Shown here: positions 5,270 to 13,798 of the stretch, piece after piece
Layout: each line of letters starts with the position of its first letter
Position numbering within the stretch: the stretch's first letter is position 1
Assembly: GCA_900770405.1 (NCBI GenBank)
Contig: CAAGKL010000129.1
Location: forward strand, 1 to 31,769
Direction of reading: 5' to 3'
Origin: Clostridia bacterium
Lineage (GTDB): Bacteria > Bacillota > Clostridia > UBA1381
Length of the DNA: 31,769 nt
Notes under the pieces: generated by a model
Told to the model about the DNA's origin: nothing
Databases searched by the model: none
Seen by the model: the letters and a program-made list of their open reading frames with translations, nothing else
Position numbers and translations under genes: made by a program

Positions 5270-8184
5270 AAAATAAAATTTTATTATCATTTATGCTGGC
5301 ATGTATAAGCATCTTTGCATTTGGAGTGTTGAGCGTATCGGCGTATACAGGTACACGATATGGGGATACTCCGTTGTATTACGAAGTATCAAACAGCGAG
5401 GTTACAATTACAGATTGCAGTAACTCAGCTAAACCAATTGAAATCCCGGCAACTATTGACGGAAAACCTGTAACAAGCATAGGTGCCCTTGCATTTTCAG
5501 ATTGTACTAAATTAACAAGTATAACGATACCGGACAGTGTAACAAGTATTGGTGATTTTGCATTTATCTGGTGCAAAGTTTTAACAAGTATAATAATTCC
5601 GTATGGAATAACAAGCATAGGTGCCTATGCATTTCACCAGTGCTACAACCTAACCGATATAACGATACCGGATAGCGTAACAAGTATTGGTGATTTTGCA
5701 TTTGGCTATTGTTGGAGTATAACAAGTATAACGATACCGAATAACATAACAAGCATTAGTGAGTATACATTTTTTGACTGTCAGCATTTGAATGAAATCA
5801 CATTACCGCAAAGCATTACAAAAATTGAGACAAACGCATTTGATAATTGTCTTAATCTTTCGGCGGTGTATTATAACGGAAAAAAATGGATGTGGAATAA
5901 AGTTTCTATAGATGACATTGGTAATGACTATCTTAAAAATGCAGAAATAAAATGTTTTTGGTATGTAACTCTGATTGACGAAAACGGCGAGGTGATGAGT
6001 AAAAAGAAATGCATTCAAGGTGAGTCCGTTGATTTTTCAGATGAAGAAAAAGTCGGATATACGATGTATGTATACGCTGATGAGGCGTATACAAGCAAAT
6101 TTGATGCAACGAAGGCTATAACTGAAAATATTAATGTGTACTTGAAATATGTTCCCAACAAATACAAAACAAAATTTGTTGACGAGGATGGCACTGTTAT
6201 CAGCGAAGAACGTATTGATTACGGAACAACGATCACTCCTCCGGAAAATCCAACAAAAGCGGCAACACAGCAATACACTTACACTTTTGCCGGTTGGGAT
6301 GGATATTACGACGGAATAACACAGACAAATGATGAAATGGTGTTTACTGCAAAATATAACTCAACGGTAAATCAATACACATACAAATTTCTTGATGAGG
6401 ACGGAAGTATTCTGAAAGAAGAAACTGTTGACTACGGCACAGTTATAGTACCTCCTGCAGCGCCGACAAAAGACAGCACACCGAAATACACATACACATT
6501 TATCGGTTGGAGCAACTATACAGACGATATGCAATTGACTGATAATATAGAATTTTCAGCTCAATATGCAGAAACAATAAATCAATATACCTATAAATTC
6601 ATTGATGATAACGGTGATATTTTGAAACAAGAAACTGTCGATTACGGAATAGCTATCGTAATTCCTGATAACCCGGCAGACAAAGACCCGTATACTTTTG
6701 ACTACTGGCAAAACTACGCTGACGGAATGACAGTTACGGAAAATATGACCTTTACCGCAGTATACAAATATAAGAAATATTCTGTAACGGCAGATGGATT
6801 ATCCGATACAACAACAGTTATATATAACAATAATTTCACAATTGAGCCGCAAGAAAAAACAGGTTATAGCTTCGTTGGCTATTTTACAGATAAAGACGGC
6901 AAGGGAACACAAATCACAAACGAAATAGGCGAAAGCCTTGCGCCGTACAATGTTGTTGGTAATTTAACAGTGTATCCGTATTTTCGCAGTGATTACATCA
7001 ACAAAATCAAACTGTGCGGCGAAACCTCCGCAATGCCGGGCGACAGTATAACATACAAGCCTATATTTGCAACGGATAAGGACGCAGCGTACTTTACAGC
7101 AACAGTCAAATATCCTGAATACCTGACATTTAATGCAATCAAAGGAACAGCCGATTATGTTGCGGCATCGGCAACAAAAGAAAAAATAAAGGATAATTTT
7201 AAAACAATAACAATCACTTGTGTGCGTGATAATTACGGCGGAAATGCACCGATAAATACAAACCTTGTACCGTTTGAGCTTACACTTGATGTTGCAACGG
7301 ACGCAATGCTTGGAAGCATTGAAATCAGCATTGAACAAGTTAATTTAATCGGTGAGGACACATATGCAATTACCGATATAACAAATGCGGCGCTTACAAT
7401 TAAACCGAAGCTTGCAGAACGTATTGAAATTACAGGCAATAGCCGAATTGACAAAGCGACAAAATTCATCGCAACGGTTTATCCTGATTATACAACCGAT
7501 AAGTCGGTAACTTGGTCGGTTGATAATACGAGCGTTGCAACAATATCCGCTGACAGAATACTGACACCGGTTACAAACGGTAGAGTTACTGTTACGGCAA
7601 CAGCGAACGATGAGGGAAAAATAAGCGAATCCAAAACCGTTGATGTTATAGCTTATGCAAAAATTACATCGCTCACAAGCGACACCGGTGTTTGGTCGGA
7701 AAATTTTGTGCCCGAAAATTATAATTACACAATTTATGTTACAAAAAACACGGACACAATAACACTTACTCCCTCATCTTCGGGCGGAACGCTTAAATTA
7801 AACGGAACTGATATTATAATTCCGAGATTTCCTCAGGAGATTGATTTGTCGGAAACAGAAACGACAGTTACTTTCAATCGTGACAATGTGCCTAATATGA
7901 CCAACAATGTTTATACAATTAAAATTGTCAAATTTGAGGGAACAAAAACCACTGTATCAGATAATGGAAAAGAATTTTCGGTTAAGCCCATCAACATAGC
8001 AGCCGACAGTACTGTTGTTTTGGCTCTGTACGATAATGGAAAGTTTACCGAAATGAAATCCGAAAAATACAATGGCACGGATATTTCATTCTCTACCGAC
8101 AAACCATACACAAATGCAAAGGTTATGGTTTGGGAAAGACTTGAAAATATGAACCCTGTATGTGATGCTGAAACCGTAAAATAG
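5266..8184 (+). CDS. BspA-type leucine-rich repeat surface protein
   Basis: A 972-aa secreted protein starting at TTG with GAGGTG 9 bases upstream. It has a signal peptide (residues 1-26, cut near SVSA-YTG). About six BspA-type LRR_5 units follow (residues ~50-205, pattern SITIPDSVTSIGDFAF). Then come an InlB-like segment and three tandem ~75-aa repeats beginning QYTYKF(L/I)D(E/D) and ending ENM.F.A.Y (~290-500). After these are a cohesin/CBM-like sandwich (~575-710), a BIG2-like Ig domain (AERIEITGNSRI...VTVTATANDEG), a cadherin-like sandwich and a ~60-aa tail ending VMVWERLENMNPVCDAE, seen also in two other secreted proteins here. There is no LPXTG or SLH anchor. BspA proteins bind host or plant surfaces and other bacteria. 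It is AT-rich compared with the 9-32 kb genes, consistent with import. Its position behind an invertible promoter suggests phase-variable display. Confidence 0.85.
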   Translation: MKNKILLSFMLACISIFAFGVLSVSAYTGTRYGDTPLYYEVSNSEVTITDCSNSAKPIEIPATIDGKPVTSIGALAFSDCTKLTSITIPDSVTSIGDFAFIWCKVLTSIIIPYGITSIGAYAFHQCYNLTDITIPDSVTSIGDFAFGYCWSITSITIPNNITSISEYTFFDCQHLNEITLPQSITKIETNAFDNCLNLSAVYYNGKKWMWNKVSIDDIGNDYLKNAEIKCFWYVTLIDENGEVMSKKKCIQGESVDFSDEEKVGYTMYVYADEAYTSKFDATKAITENINVYLKYVPNKYKTKFVDEDGTVISEERIDYGTTITPPENPTKAATQQYTYTFAGWDGYYDGITQTNDEMVFTAKYNSTVNQYTYKFLDEDGSILKEETVDYGTVIVPPAAPTKDSTPKYTYTFIGWSNYTDDMQLTDNIEFSAQYAETINQYTYKFIDDNGDILKQETVDYGIAIVIPDNPADKDPYTFDYWQNYADGMTVTENMTFTAVYKYKKYSVTADGLSDTTTVIYNNNFTIEPQEKTGYSFVGYFTDKDGKGTQITNEIGESLAPYNVVGNLTVYPYFRSDYINKIKLCGETSAMPGDSITYKPIFATDKDAAYFTATVKYPEYLTFNAIKGTADYVAASATKEKIKDNFKTITITCVRDNYGGNAPINTNLVPFELTLDVATDAMLGSIEISIEQVNLIGEDTYAITDITNAALTIKPKLAERIEITGNSRIDKATKFIATVYPDYTTDKSVTWSVDNTSVATISADRILTPVTNGRVTVTATANDEGKISESKTVDVIAYAKITSLTSDTGVWSENFVPENYNYTIYVTKNTDTITLTPSSSGGTLKLNGTDIIIPRFPQEIDLSETETTVTFNRDNVPNMTNNVYTIKIVKFEGTKTTVSDNGKEFSVKPINIAADSTVVLALYDNGKFTEMKSEKYNGTDISFSTDKPYTNAKVMVWERLENMNPVCDAETVK

Positions 8185-8268
8185 TTAAATATTCTAATGT
8201 TGTTAAAAGGGCGGTCGGAATGAAGCGACCACCAAAGTTTAGACAAAAATAAATATTGATTTAGCAGT

Positions 8269-8304
8269 GAATGAGCTCGGTATTGTACCGGGCTCATTCC
8301 TTTT
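8269..8304 (+). terminator. Intrinsic terminator of the BspA-like gene
   Basis: A 14-bp stem with one G-U pair (8269-8282 with 8286-8299), loop TTG, followed by CTTTT. It lies 85 bases after the stop codon. Between the stop and this hairpin there is only a weak GGTCG/CGACC hairpin (about 8210-8230). Confidence 0.8.
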
Positions 8305-8405
8305 AGTTTCAAGGAAATTTTTTCATTGTTGTAATAATAAATGTATTTCTTTAATGAAAACCTCAGCACTTTCGAATTTTTCGCCATAAAACATTGCCGC
8401 AACAA

Positions 8406-8713
8406 AAAATCCGCTATGTTATTTTGTCACCTGTAATGGACATCGGCGTAAAAAGGCGGTATACTGACGGTGTAAAGATGGTAAGCAGTTAAGAATGTAA
8501 GCAGTTGAGATGGTTTTAGTGTAATGTTTTCAGAGGGGACAAGTCCGCCCTGATGCACTGAAGCCGTCTTTTTATTTTACAGAGAACAAATCGAACTCAG
8601 CGTTAAACCATCTGAGCGAAAAAATAATATTAAGAGAAGAACGCACGGAAAATTTTTAAGGGGAGTTTTCCGGCGTTTTTTATTTGGGAAAGAGGTGAAC
8701 CGAATGGCGAAAA
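8406..8713. repeat. Long inverted repeat, right copy (IR-R)
   Basis: Mirror image of 3159-3464 (about 80% identical by eye). The copy contains the same promoter, doubled GTAAGCAGTT (8481-8490, 8497-8506), the GGACAAGTCC hairpin and the ribosome site plus the first codons ATGGCGAAAA. Differences are scattered substitutions and a few small indels, so the duplication is not recent. Confidence 0.9.
8437..8703 (+). promoter_or_regulatory. Promoter and structured leader upstream of ORF 8704
   Basis: TGGACA (8437-8442), 17-base spacer, TATACT (8460-8465), then ~235 nt of leader. The final hairpin (AACGC plus GGAAAA at 8640-8652 with TTTTCC plus GCGTT at 8666-8677) is followed by TTTTTATTT and sits just before AAGAGGTGAAC. 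The left copy has AAGAATGCA/TGCATTCTT in the same place, so the sequence differs while the stem is kept. The loop TTTTAAGGGGAG is conserved. Confidence 0.6.
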
Positions 8714-8835
8714 ACCGGCTGTTTCATTCTGCCGGAAACATTTTTAGCGACGCAATGCAAAGAGCACAAAATTCCAACCGGTGGAAATACGCATATCAGA
8801 GCTTTTCGTATAGCGATTACAGAAATTGCAAATAA
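8704..8835 (+). CDS. Small hypothetical protein (43 aa)
   Basis: ATG with an AGAGGTGA site (spacing about 6) directly behind the conserved leader. The 43-residue product is basic and aromatic (QNSNRWKYAYQSFSYSDY). It shares only MAK with the ORF at 3168, although the upstream DNA is closely related. The next ORF follows 21 bases later with its own GGAGG site, so this is a two-gene transcript. Function unknown. Confidence 0.55.
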   Translation: MAKNRLFHSAGNIFSDAMQRAQNSNRWKYAYQSFSYSDYRNCK

Positions 8836-8856
8836 TACCTACAGGAGGTGCCGGAA

Positions 8857-8997
8857 ATGACGCCCGAGGAAATATGGCTCAATTATTTCAACCGCATACT
8901 ATTTCAAAAAGGTCTTATTGACGAAAAGGAAAAAAACAAAATGAATTACCTGATATACCGGAAATATCACGGTAAGCAAAATCAAAAAACGTCATAA
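8857..8997 (+). CDS. Small hypothetical protein (46 aa)
   Basis: ATG with a textbook AGGAGGTG site 6-7 bases upstream. The product, MTPEEIWLNYFNRILFQKGL then IDEKEKNKMNYLIYRKYHGK, is amphipathic and mostly helical. It reads like the short SHOCT-like helical proteins commonly found in Firmicute mobile elements, but I cannot assign it. It is followed within 10 bases by a strong terminator, so it is the last gene of the transcript that starts in IR-R. Confidence 0.6.
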   Translation: MTPEEIWLNYFNRILFQKGLIDEKEKNKMNYLIYRKYHGKQNQKTS

Positions 8998-9002
8998 GCA
9001 GC

Positions 9003-9037
9003 AAAAAGCGGCGCTGTATAAGCAGCACCGCTTTTTT
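9003..9037. terminator. Bidirectional terminator
   Basis: AAAAAGCGG-C-GCTG pairs with CAGC-A-CCGCTTTTTT around loop TATAAG. T runs on both strands let it end the small-ORF transcript from the left and the secreted-protein transcript (gene ending at 9050) from the right. Confidence 0.85.
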
Positions 9038-9049
9038 GCCTGTCACAAG

Positions 9050-9790
9050 CTACTGTGTCAGCTTCACGGAAAATTTGTATTTCCCCGTTTCCCCGCCTAT
9101 TCTGCGCATAGGCAAATTCTCGCCCGCGCCGTAATACACCTTTTGTTCTTCTTTTTTATCATCGTCGGGCTTAACCTCGCCGCTGCCCTTTATAATGATA
9201 TTATTGATATACGTGCTGCCGTCCCTCACTCCGGTGATGCCGCTGCCGTTCACGGCTTCCTTTGAATTAATCATCAGCTTTATATACACCGTTTTTGAAT
9301 TATTCAGCTCCCGCGGCAGGGGGAAATCCCCGTAAACCGTTCGGCTTGATTTCGACAGCGCGACCTCCGAGCCGTCAACCGCCGTAAAATCCGCGCCGTC
9401 GGTGCTATAGTATATCGCAAAGGACTTCGGCGCATTTCCGGTCGAGAACATATCGGCGGAAAAGGTCATATTGCTCAAGCTCTCGGCGGAAAATTCAATC
9501 AGCCAATATCCGCCCTCACCCCAGCCGGCGGCGAGCTTTTTGCCCTGCATTCGCGGAGCCAGTCTGGCGGTATCGGTGTCCCAGCGTATTTTTTCGCTGT
9601 TCACGCCGTCAGCAGATGCGCGGAGCGTCGCCTCGCCCGCGGTCGCGCGGACTACGTTCCCGCCGCAATTATTACTGCCGAGGATAAATTCTATCCTGCC
9701 CTCATCGGCGAGCACGCCCGATGCGGCAAATGCAAAAACCGCAAAAACAATTATGCACAGTCTACTCATTCTTCCAGACAAATATTTCAC
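9050..9790 (-). CDS. Secreted carbohydrate-binding-like protein
   Basis: A 246-aa exported protein. The GTG start at 9790 is chosen because AAAGGAGG lies nine bases upstream. It makes the gene overlap the preceding gene by 29 bases; the later ATG at 9769 has no proper site. A signal peptide covers residues 1-28 (VFAVFAFAASGVLA). Residues ~35-205 form a beta-sandwich-like module (GYWLIEFSAESLSNMTFSAD, FAIYYSTDGADFTAV, TYINNIIIKG). The same module is recognisable in the protein encoded at 13799-14923. A charged linker (KPDDDKKEEQK) leads to a short tail. It is likely an extracellular binding protein in the same transcript as the giant protein upstream. The ligand is unknown. Confidence 0.75.
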   Translation of the reverse strand: MKYLSGRMSRLCIIVFAVFAFAASGVLADEGRIEFILGSNNCGGNVVRATAGEATLRASADGVNSEKIRWDTDTARLAPRMQGKKLAAGWGEGGYWLIEFSAESLSNMTFSADMFSTGNAPKSFAIYYSTDGADFTAVDGSEVALSKSSRTVYGDFPLPRELNNSKTVYIKLMINSKEAVNGSGITGVRDGSTYINNIIIKGSGEVKPDDDKKEEQKVYYGAGENLPMRRIGGETGKYKFSVKLTQ

Positions 9791-12700
9791 TTGCCGTGCC
9801 CTCCTTTAAAATGATAAAAATTCTGTCCCCGTCCGTTATATCCTCCACCGAGCCGACGCAAATATCGTTCCCGTCCGAAGCCTTGATATTATAAACAACC
9901 GTATTACCGTCGGTGTAATAATTCGCATAGCTGCCCTGCCGGCTTACGGTGATAATGCCGTTATTTACGGATTTTACGGTATTGCTCTTGGCATAGCTTG
10001 TATCATCAAGGAAGGTATTTTTCTCAAAATCCTCCGTATCATAGCCGCAGAGCACCTTAAGCTGCTTTACTTTCCCGTCGGGCTTTAACGTATACTGTAT
10101 AACATCACCGCAGCCCGGCACATTCTGCGCGCCCGGCAAAAGCTCCATCGATATTTCCCTGCCGTCCGAATATCCCGTAAGGCAATACACCGGTTCATCG
10201 TCCTCGTCCAGCACCTGTCTGATTTTAGCCACAGCCATAACGCTGTCATCCAAGGCTATATCCCGCCTGTCATCGTACAGAATAATTATCCCCGGCAAAT
10301 AGTCCTTTTCGACCCTGAAAATGTCCGCACTGTATGAATGTTTGTTTTTCAGATAATCGTGCGTGACGCTGTAATAGCACTCGGGCTTTAGCGAATTGGC
10401 ATCATTTTTCGCGCCGTCATACAAAAGCATACGCGTATTGTCGTTATAAAAATAATTCCCGAACCGATTGCTGTTTTTCAGGCACGTGAACACCCCGTAT
10501 TCCTTCCGATCCATATCAAAGCTGATATTATAAACATATTCGCCGTTGATTTTGTACTCGGCAAGTATCGGCAGGCTGACATTTTCAATACCGAATTTTC
10601 TGTACTGCTTTTCCTTGATTTTGTAATTCACTGTTTCGCCGCGCGTATTGAAAAAGCGCAGGTTATACTCGTCCTCGGTGTCCTCGCACGTGCTTACCCT
10701 GAGCAAAAGCCCCGTCTGTTCACTGACATTTTTCTCCAGATACGCAATTCTGCCGTCATAATCGAGATACAGCGACACGCAGTCGCCCATACCGATTGTC
10801 GAAAAGCCGACGCTGTTTCCGCTGTTATAGGTGTTGTAATAGGATTTCGATGCGCGGTACGCCTTGCCGTCTATGACAAAATAATCGTCACCGTCATCTT
10901 CAAACACCGATTCAACAACGCCCGACGCGCTCAAGCTTGACGCATACACGCGCCTGATGCGCGCCGTCTCGGGCGCTTCGTCGTCGGTGCTGCTGAGGGC
11001 AACGCTGATAACGCTATTTTGCGTTATACTCGAAAACGCCGCGCTCTCCTCCTCTGCGCCGGAAAAGGTCACTCTGTAATTTGCGTCGTTTTTATCAAGC
11101 TTTATCGAAGGAATTTCGCTGTATTTGCTTTTCTTTACCGATATGCCCTCCTGATATTTCAGTCCGTTTGTTATTTTGCAGCTGCCGCTGTCAATGCCGA
11201 ACACGAACATATCCTTGTAGTTGTCAATAAAAATAAAGTCGTATACATTGTCATTATTATAATCGACAAGCGTCACTTCGCCGATGTGCGACGGCTTGAA
11301 TGCATTGTGCTCGCCGTTTAGCGCCTTCTGCCGTACGCTCTCGCTCCGCGCCTCATTATACACAAATTCCGCGTCCTTGGCTATCCGCACCCTCTTTTTC
11401 CCGCCGGTATTCCCGGTGTACGCAAAATTGATATAATTATCTACGCTCTCCACATCACCGTACCGGCTTTTCTTTATTTCCAGAACGTTGTTATTCTTCG
11501 TTTTAAAAGCGCAGACCATTTCCCCGCAGTCGTACGGATCGCGTATATATGCGTCCAACTCGTAGCCTAAAAGCGAATATGTGTTTTCCGAATATCCGAC
11601 CGTCAGATTTTCGCCGTACTCCGTCTCAAACAGAACCGAGGTATCCGACGAATTGCTGCGGTAAAAGGGGCGGTCCTTTATAATTCCGCGAATTTTATAC
11701 ACATTGTGCACCCTGCCGAGCCAGTTATCGTATACCTGATGATAATTCGCGTATTCGCCGTCGATGCCGTCAAGCTCTACGATGTATGCCTCGAGCGCAT
11801 TTGCAATCAGCTGCGCCGCAGCCGCTCTCGTCAGCACGGCTTTATCTGTTTTTTTGTAAAGACCTATATCCTTCGCCACGGCGGCATAATCCCCGCCCGA
11901 CAGCCCGATATATTCACCGTAGCCGAGCCTTTCGAGAATGAGCCTTACCGCGTCCTCATACGCAAGCGCATCGAGGTCGCCGGGCTTTTCATCGGCGCCG
12001 CTCGCCCTGTCAAGCCACAAAGCAAAGTCCGCGCCGCTTATTTCCTCATTCGGGCGGAAAAGGGGCGTTTTTTCGACAATCCCAAGGCTTGAGAGCAGCG
12101 TCAGCGCGTCCTCGCAGTCATCGCCCGGCTTTACGTCCGCAAAGTCTCTTTCGGGAATGTCATATTTCGTCTCGTTTACAGCCGCATATGTGCCGCTGTA
12201 TTTGTTTATCTCAAACTTATCGATACATTTCAGCCTGCCGCTATCATCGATACATTCCGCTTTTATGCTTATGGCATTGTCCGACACCGTGATTTTGCTG
12301 TATGTCGGCGATTTCGGCGAGATGCAGACCTCATCATACGCCTGCGCCGCAATTCCGTTCTCCTGCTTTGAGCCGCTCGACCCGCTTTCGAGATACACCG
12401 TCCCGCCATGCGCCTTCCTGCCGTTATACAGCGGCGCGCTCCTTAAATACAGGTGGTCGTGTCCGTGAATTACCAAATCGACGTGATACTTGTCGAGTAC
12501 CGGGGCGAAAACAATTGTGTCATTGATGCCCATTGCGCCGTAGGGCGAACGGTGCATTGCGACGATTTTCCACTTCTTATCTGTCTTTGCAAGCTCCTCG
12601 TCCAGCCATTTTCTTTGCGTTTGCAAATCACTTTCGGTATTTAAAATGACGAAATGCGCATTGCCGTAGTCGAACGACGCCGTTGTGCCCTCGGGTATCG

Positions 12701-13751
12701 GGGCGGGCGCCTCGCTGCCGGGAGCTTTGGCGAAATATTCCCCAAAAAGCCTTGCGGAGGTTGTGCTTTTCCGGTCGTGATTGCCCACGACCGGGATAAA
12801 CGGCTTGTCCGTGAGCCTGCCGCTGTTTTCATAAAACATATCCATTTCCGCCGTGTTGTCGTTGTTGTCCGTAAGGTCGCCGGTATGGATTGTAAAATCA
12901 TAGTCCTCGCCGGACAAAAGCGCCGTAAGGCGTCCCCACTCGGCGAACTGGCTGCCGGTCGATGCCTGCGTATCCGACACGTGCAGGAAGGAAAATTCGC
13001 TCTTGTCGGTATCGGGCCCGAGCGGCACGGCGGCAATTTCCTTACTTCTTGTAAATTCCGTATAAGTCCATTCGCCGTCGCCCGAATATCGCGGTCCGAC
13101 CTCGCCGATGTCGGCGGTGCGGTAATCTATCGCCGCAAAATCCTTCGCGTTATTGTCCGTGTCCGAGAAATTGACCCGCCGGATTGCCTTTTGCTTGGAC
13201 TGTAGCTGCGCATAGTCCGTCTCGCAGCCGTCCACGGAATAATAGTACCTGTTCCCGGCAACGCCGACCATATCGACATAGCCGCTTTCCGCGGATTTGT
13301 ACGGATTGGCTGTCCTTGCGGGCTCGCTGTTATTTTTGAGCAGGATTTTGCACCCCTTGTTATTAAAGCCTATATCCCACAGCGCGTCATAGCTTTTTAT
13401 CTGCAGCCTTGCGCCCGGGTTATACTCCCTGCAGCGCACAAGGTAAGATGACCGCGGCTTTATCTCGCCCGCAAGCGTATGAACCCGCCATTTGCTGCCC
13501 TCCGCGGCATACTGGAGCGACCAGTTATCCAGCGTCACCGCCTCGTCGGTCGGATTGTACAGCTCGACAAAGGCGTGCGACACCGGCGTTTCAATATCCT
13601 TTCCGTCATTTTCCTCACCGCCGCCGTAAATCTGATTAATGATAATATGGTTGGGGGAATTATTTATATCCGCATATGCGCCCGTGCCCGCAAAAAGCAT
13701 ACAGGCGGCAAGCAGCAGGCATAATATTCTTTTTATAGCCTTCAAAATCAT
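9762..13751 (-). CDS. Secreted lamin-tail / metallophosphoesterase / SLH-like protein
   Basis: A 1329-aa exported protein. It has a signal peptide (1-27) and a lamin-tail domain (~33-195, HAFVELYNPTDEAVTLDNWSLQY). A calcineurin-type metallophosphoesterase (~250-510) carries all metal-ligand motifs: HVSD (Asp260), GDLTDN (Asp292), GNHD (323-326), the His of AMHRSP (400) and HGHDH (429-433). A degenerate SLH-like region (~540-660, LTLLSSLGIVEKTPLFRPNEEISGADFALWLDR) may hold it to the wall. The remaining ~650 residues are an uncharacterised region with VTLVDYNNDNVYDFIFIDNY, shared with the protein at 28316-31769. Probable activity is extracellular phosphoester hydrolysis; the substrate is unknown. 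The ATG at 13751 has AAGGAG only two bases away, so a TTG six bases in is an alternative start. Confidence 0.85.
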   Translation of the reverse strand: MILKAIKRILCLLLAACMLFAGTGAYADINNSPNHIIINQIYGGGEENDGKDIETPVSHAFVELYNPTDEAVTLDNWSLQYAAEGSKWRVHTLAGEIKPRSSYLVRCREYNPGARLQIKSYDALWDIGFNNKGCKILLKNNSEPARTANPYKSAESGYVDMVGVAGNRYYYSVDGCETDYAQLQSKQKAIRRVNFSDTDNNAKDFAAIDYRTADIGEVGPRYSGDGEWTYTEFTRSKEIAAVPLGPDTDKSEFSFLHVSDTQASTGSQFAEWGRLTALLSGEDYDFTIHTGDLTDNNDNTAEMDMFYENSGRLTDKPFIPVVGNHDRKSTTSARLFGEYFAKAPGSEAPAPIPEGTTASFDYGNAHFVILNTESDLQTQRKWLDEELAKTDKKWKIVAMHRSPYGAMGINDTIVFAPVLDKYHVDLVIHGHDHLYLRSAPLYNGRKAHGGTVYLESGSSGSKQENGIAAQAYDEVCISPKSPTYSKITVSDNAISIKAECIDDSGRLKCIDKFEINKYSGTYAAVNETKYDIPERDFADVKPGDDCEDALTLLSSLGIVEKTPLFRPNEEISGADFALWLDRASGADEKPGDLDALAYEDAVRLILERLGYGEYIGLSGGDYAAVAKDIGLYKKTDKAVLTRAAAAQLIANALEAYIVELDGIDGEYANYHQVYDNWLGRVHNVYKIRGIIKDRPFYRSNSSDTSVLFETEYGENLTVGYSENTYSLLGYELDAYIRDPYDCGEMVCAFKTKNNNVLEIKKSRYGDVESVDNYINFAYTGNTGGKKRVRIAKDAEFVYNEARSESVRQKALNGEHNAFKPSHIGEVTLVDYNNDNVYDFIFIDNYKDMFVFGIDSGSCKITNGLKYQEGISVKKSKYSEIPSIKLDKNDANYRVTFSGAEEESAAFSSITQNSVISVALSSTDDEAPETARIRRVYASSLSASGVVESVFEDDGDDYFVIDGKAYRASKSYYNTYNSGNSVGFSTIGMGDCVSLYLDYDGRIAYLEKNVSEQTGLLLRVSTCEDTEDEYNLRFFNTRGETVNYKIKEKQYRKFGIENVSLPILAEYKINGEYVYNISFDMDRKEYGVFTCLKNSNRFGNYFYNDNTRMLLYDGAKNDANSLKPECYYSVTHDYLKNKHSYSADIFRVEKDYLPGIIILYDDRRDIALDDSVMAVAKIRQVLDEDDEPVYCLTGYSDGREISMELLPGAQNVPGCGDVIQYTLKPDGKVKQLKVLCGYDTEDFEKNTFLDDTSYAKSNTVKSVNNGIITVSRQGSYANYYTDGNTVVYNIKASDGNDICVGSVEDITDGDRIFIILKEGTASEIFVWKNE

Positions 13752-13764
13752 CTCTCCTTAAGCA

Positions 13765-13795
13765 ATCAGGGCAATCGGATTCCGACTGCCCTGAT
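13765..13795. terminator. Intercistronic hairpin
   Basis: A 14-bp stem with one G-U pair (13765-13778 with 13782-13795) and a three-base loop, but no T run after it on the minus strand. It lies between the stop at 13799 and the start at 13751. It may be a weak terminator or an mRNA-stabilising element. Confidence 0.55.
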
Positions 13796-13798
13796 GAA

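Noticed and set aside
5450..5860. Short tandem DNA repeats (ACAAGTATAACGATACC-like) that resemble a repeat array or CRISPR
   Set aside because: They are in frame within the BspA-type leucine-rich repeats, with period and variation set by the protein; there are no unique spacers.
7911..8405. A 164-codon minus-strand frame at the end of the BspA-like gene
   Set aside because: It covers the terminator and the coding strand of a well-supported gene, and its product is low-complexity.
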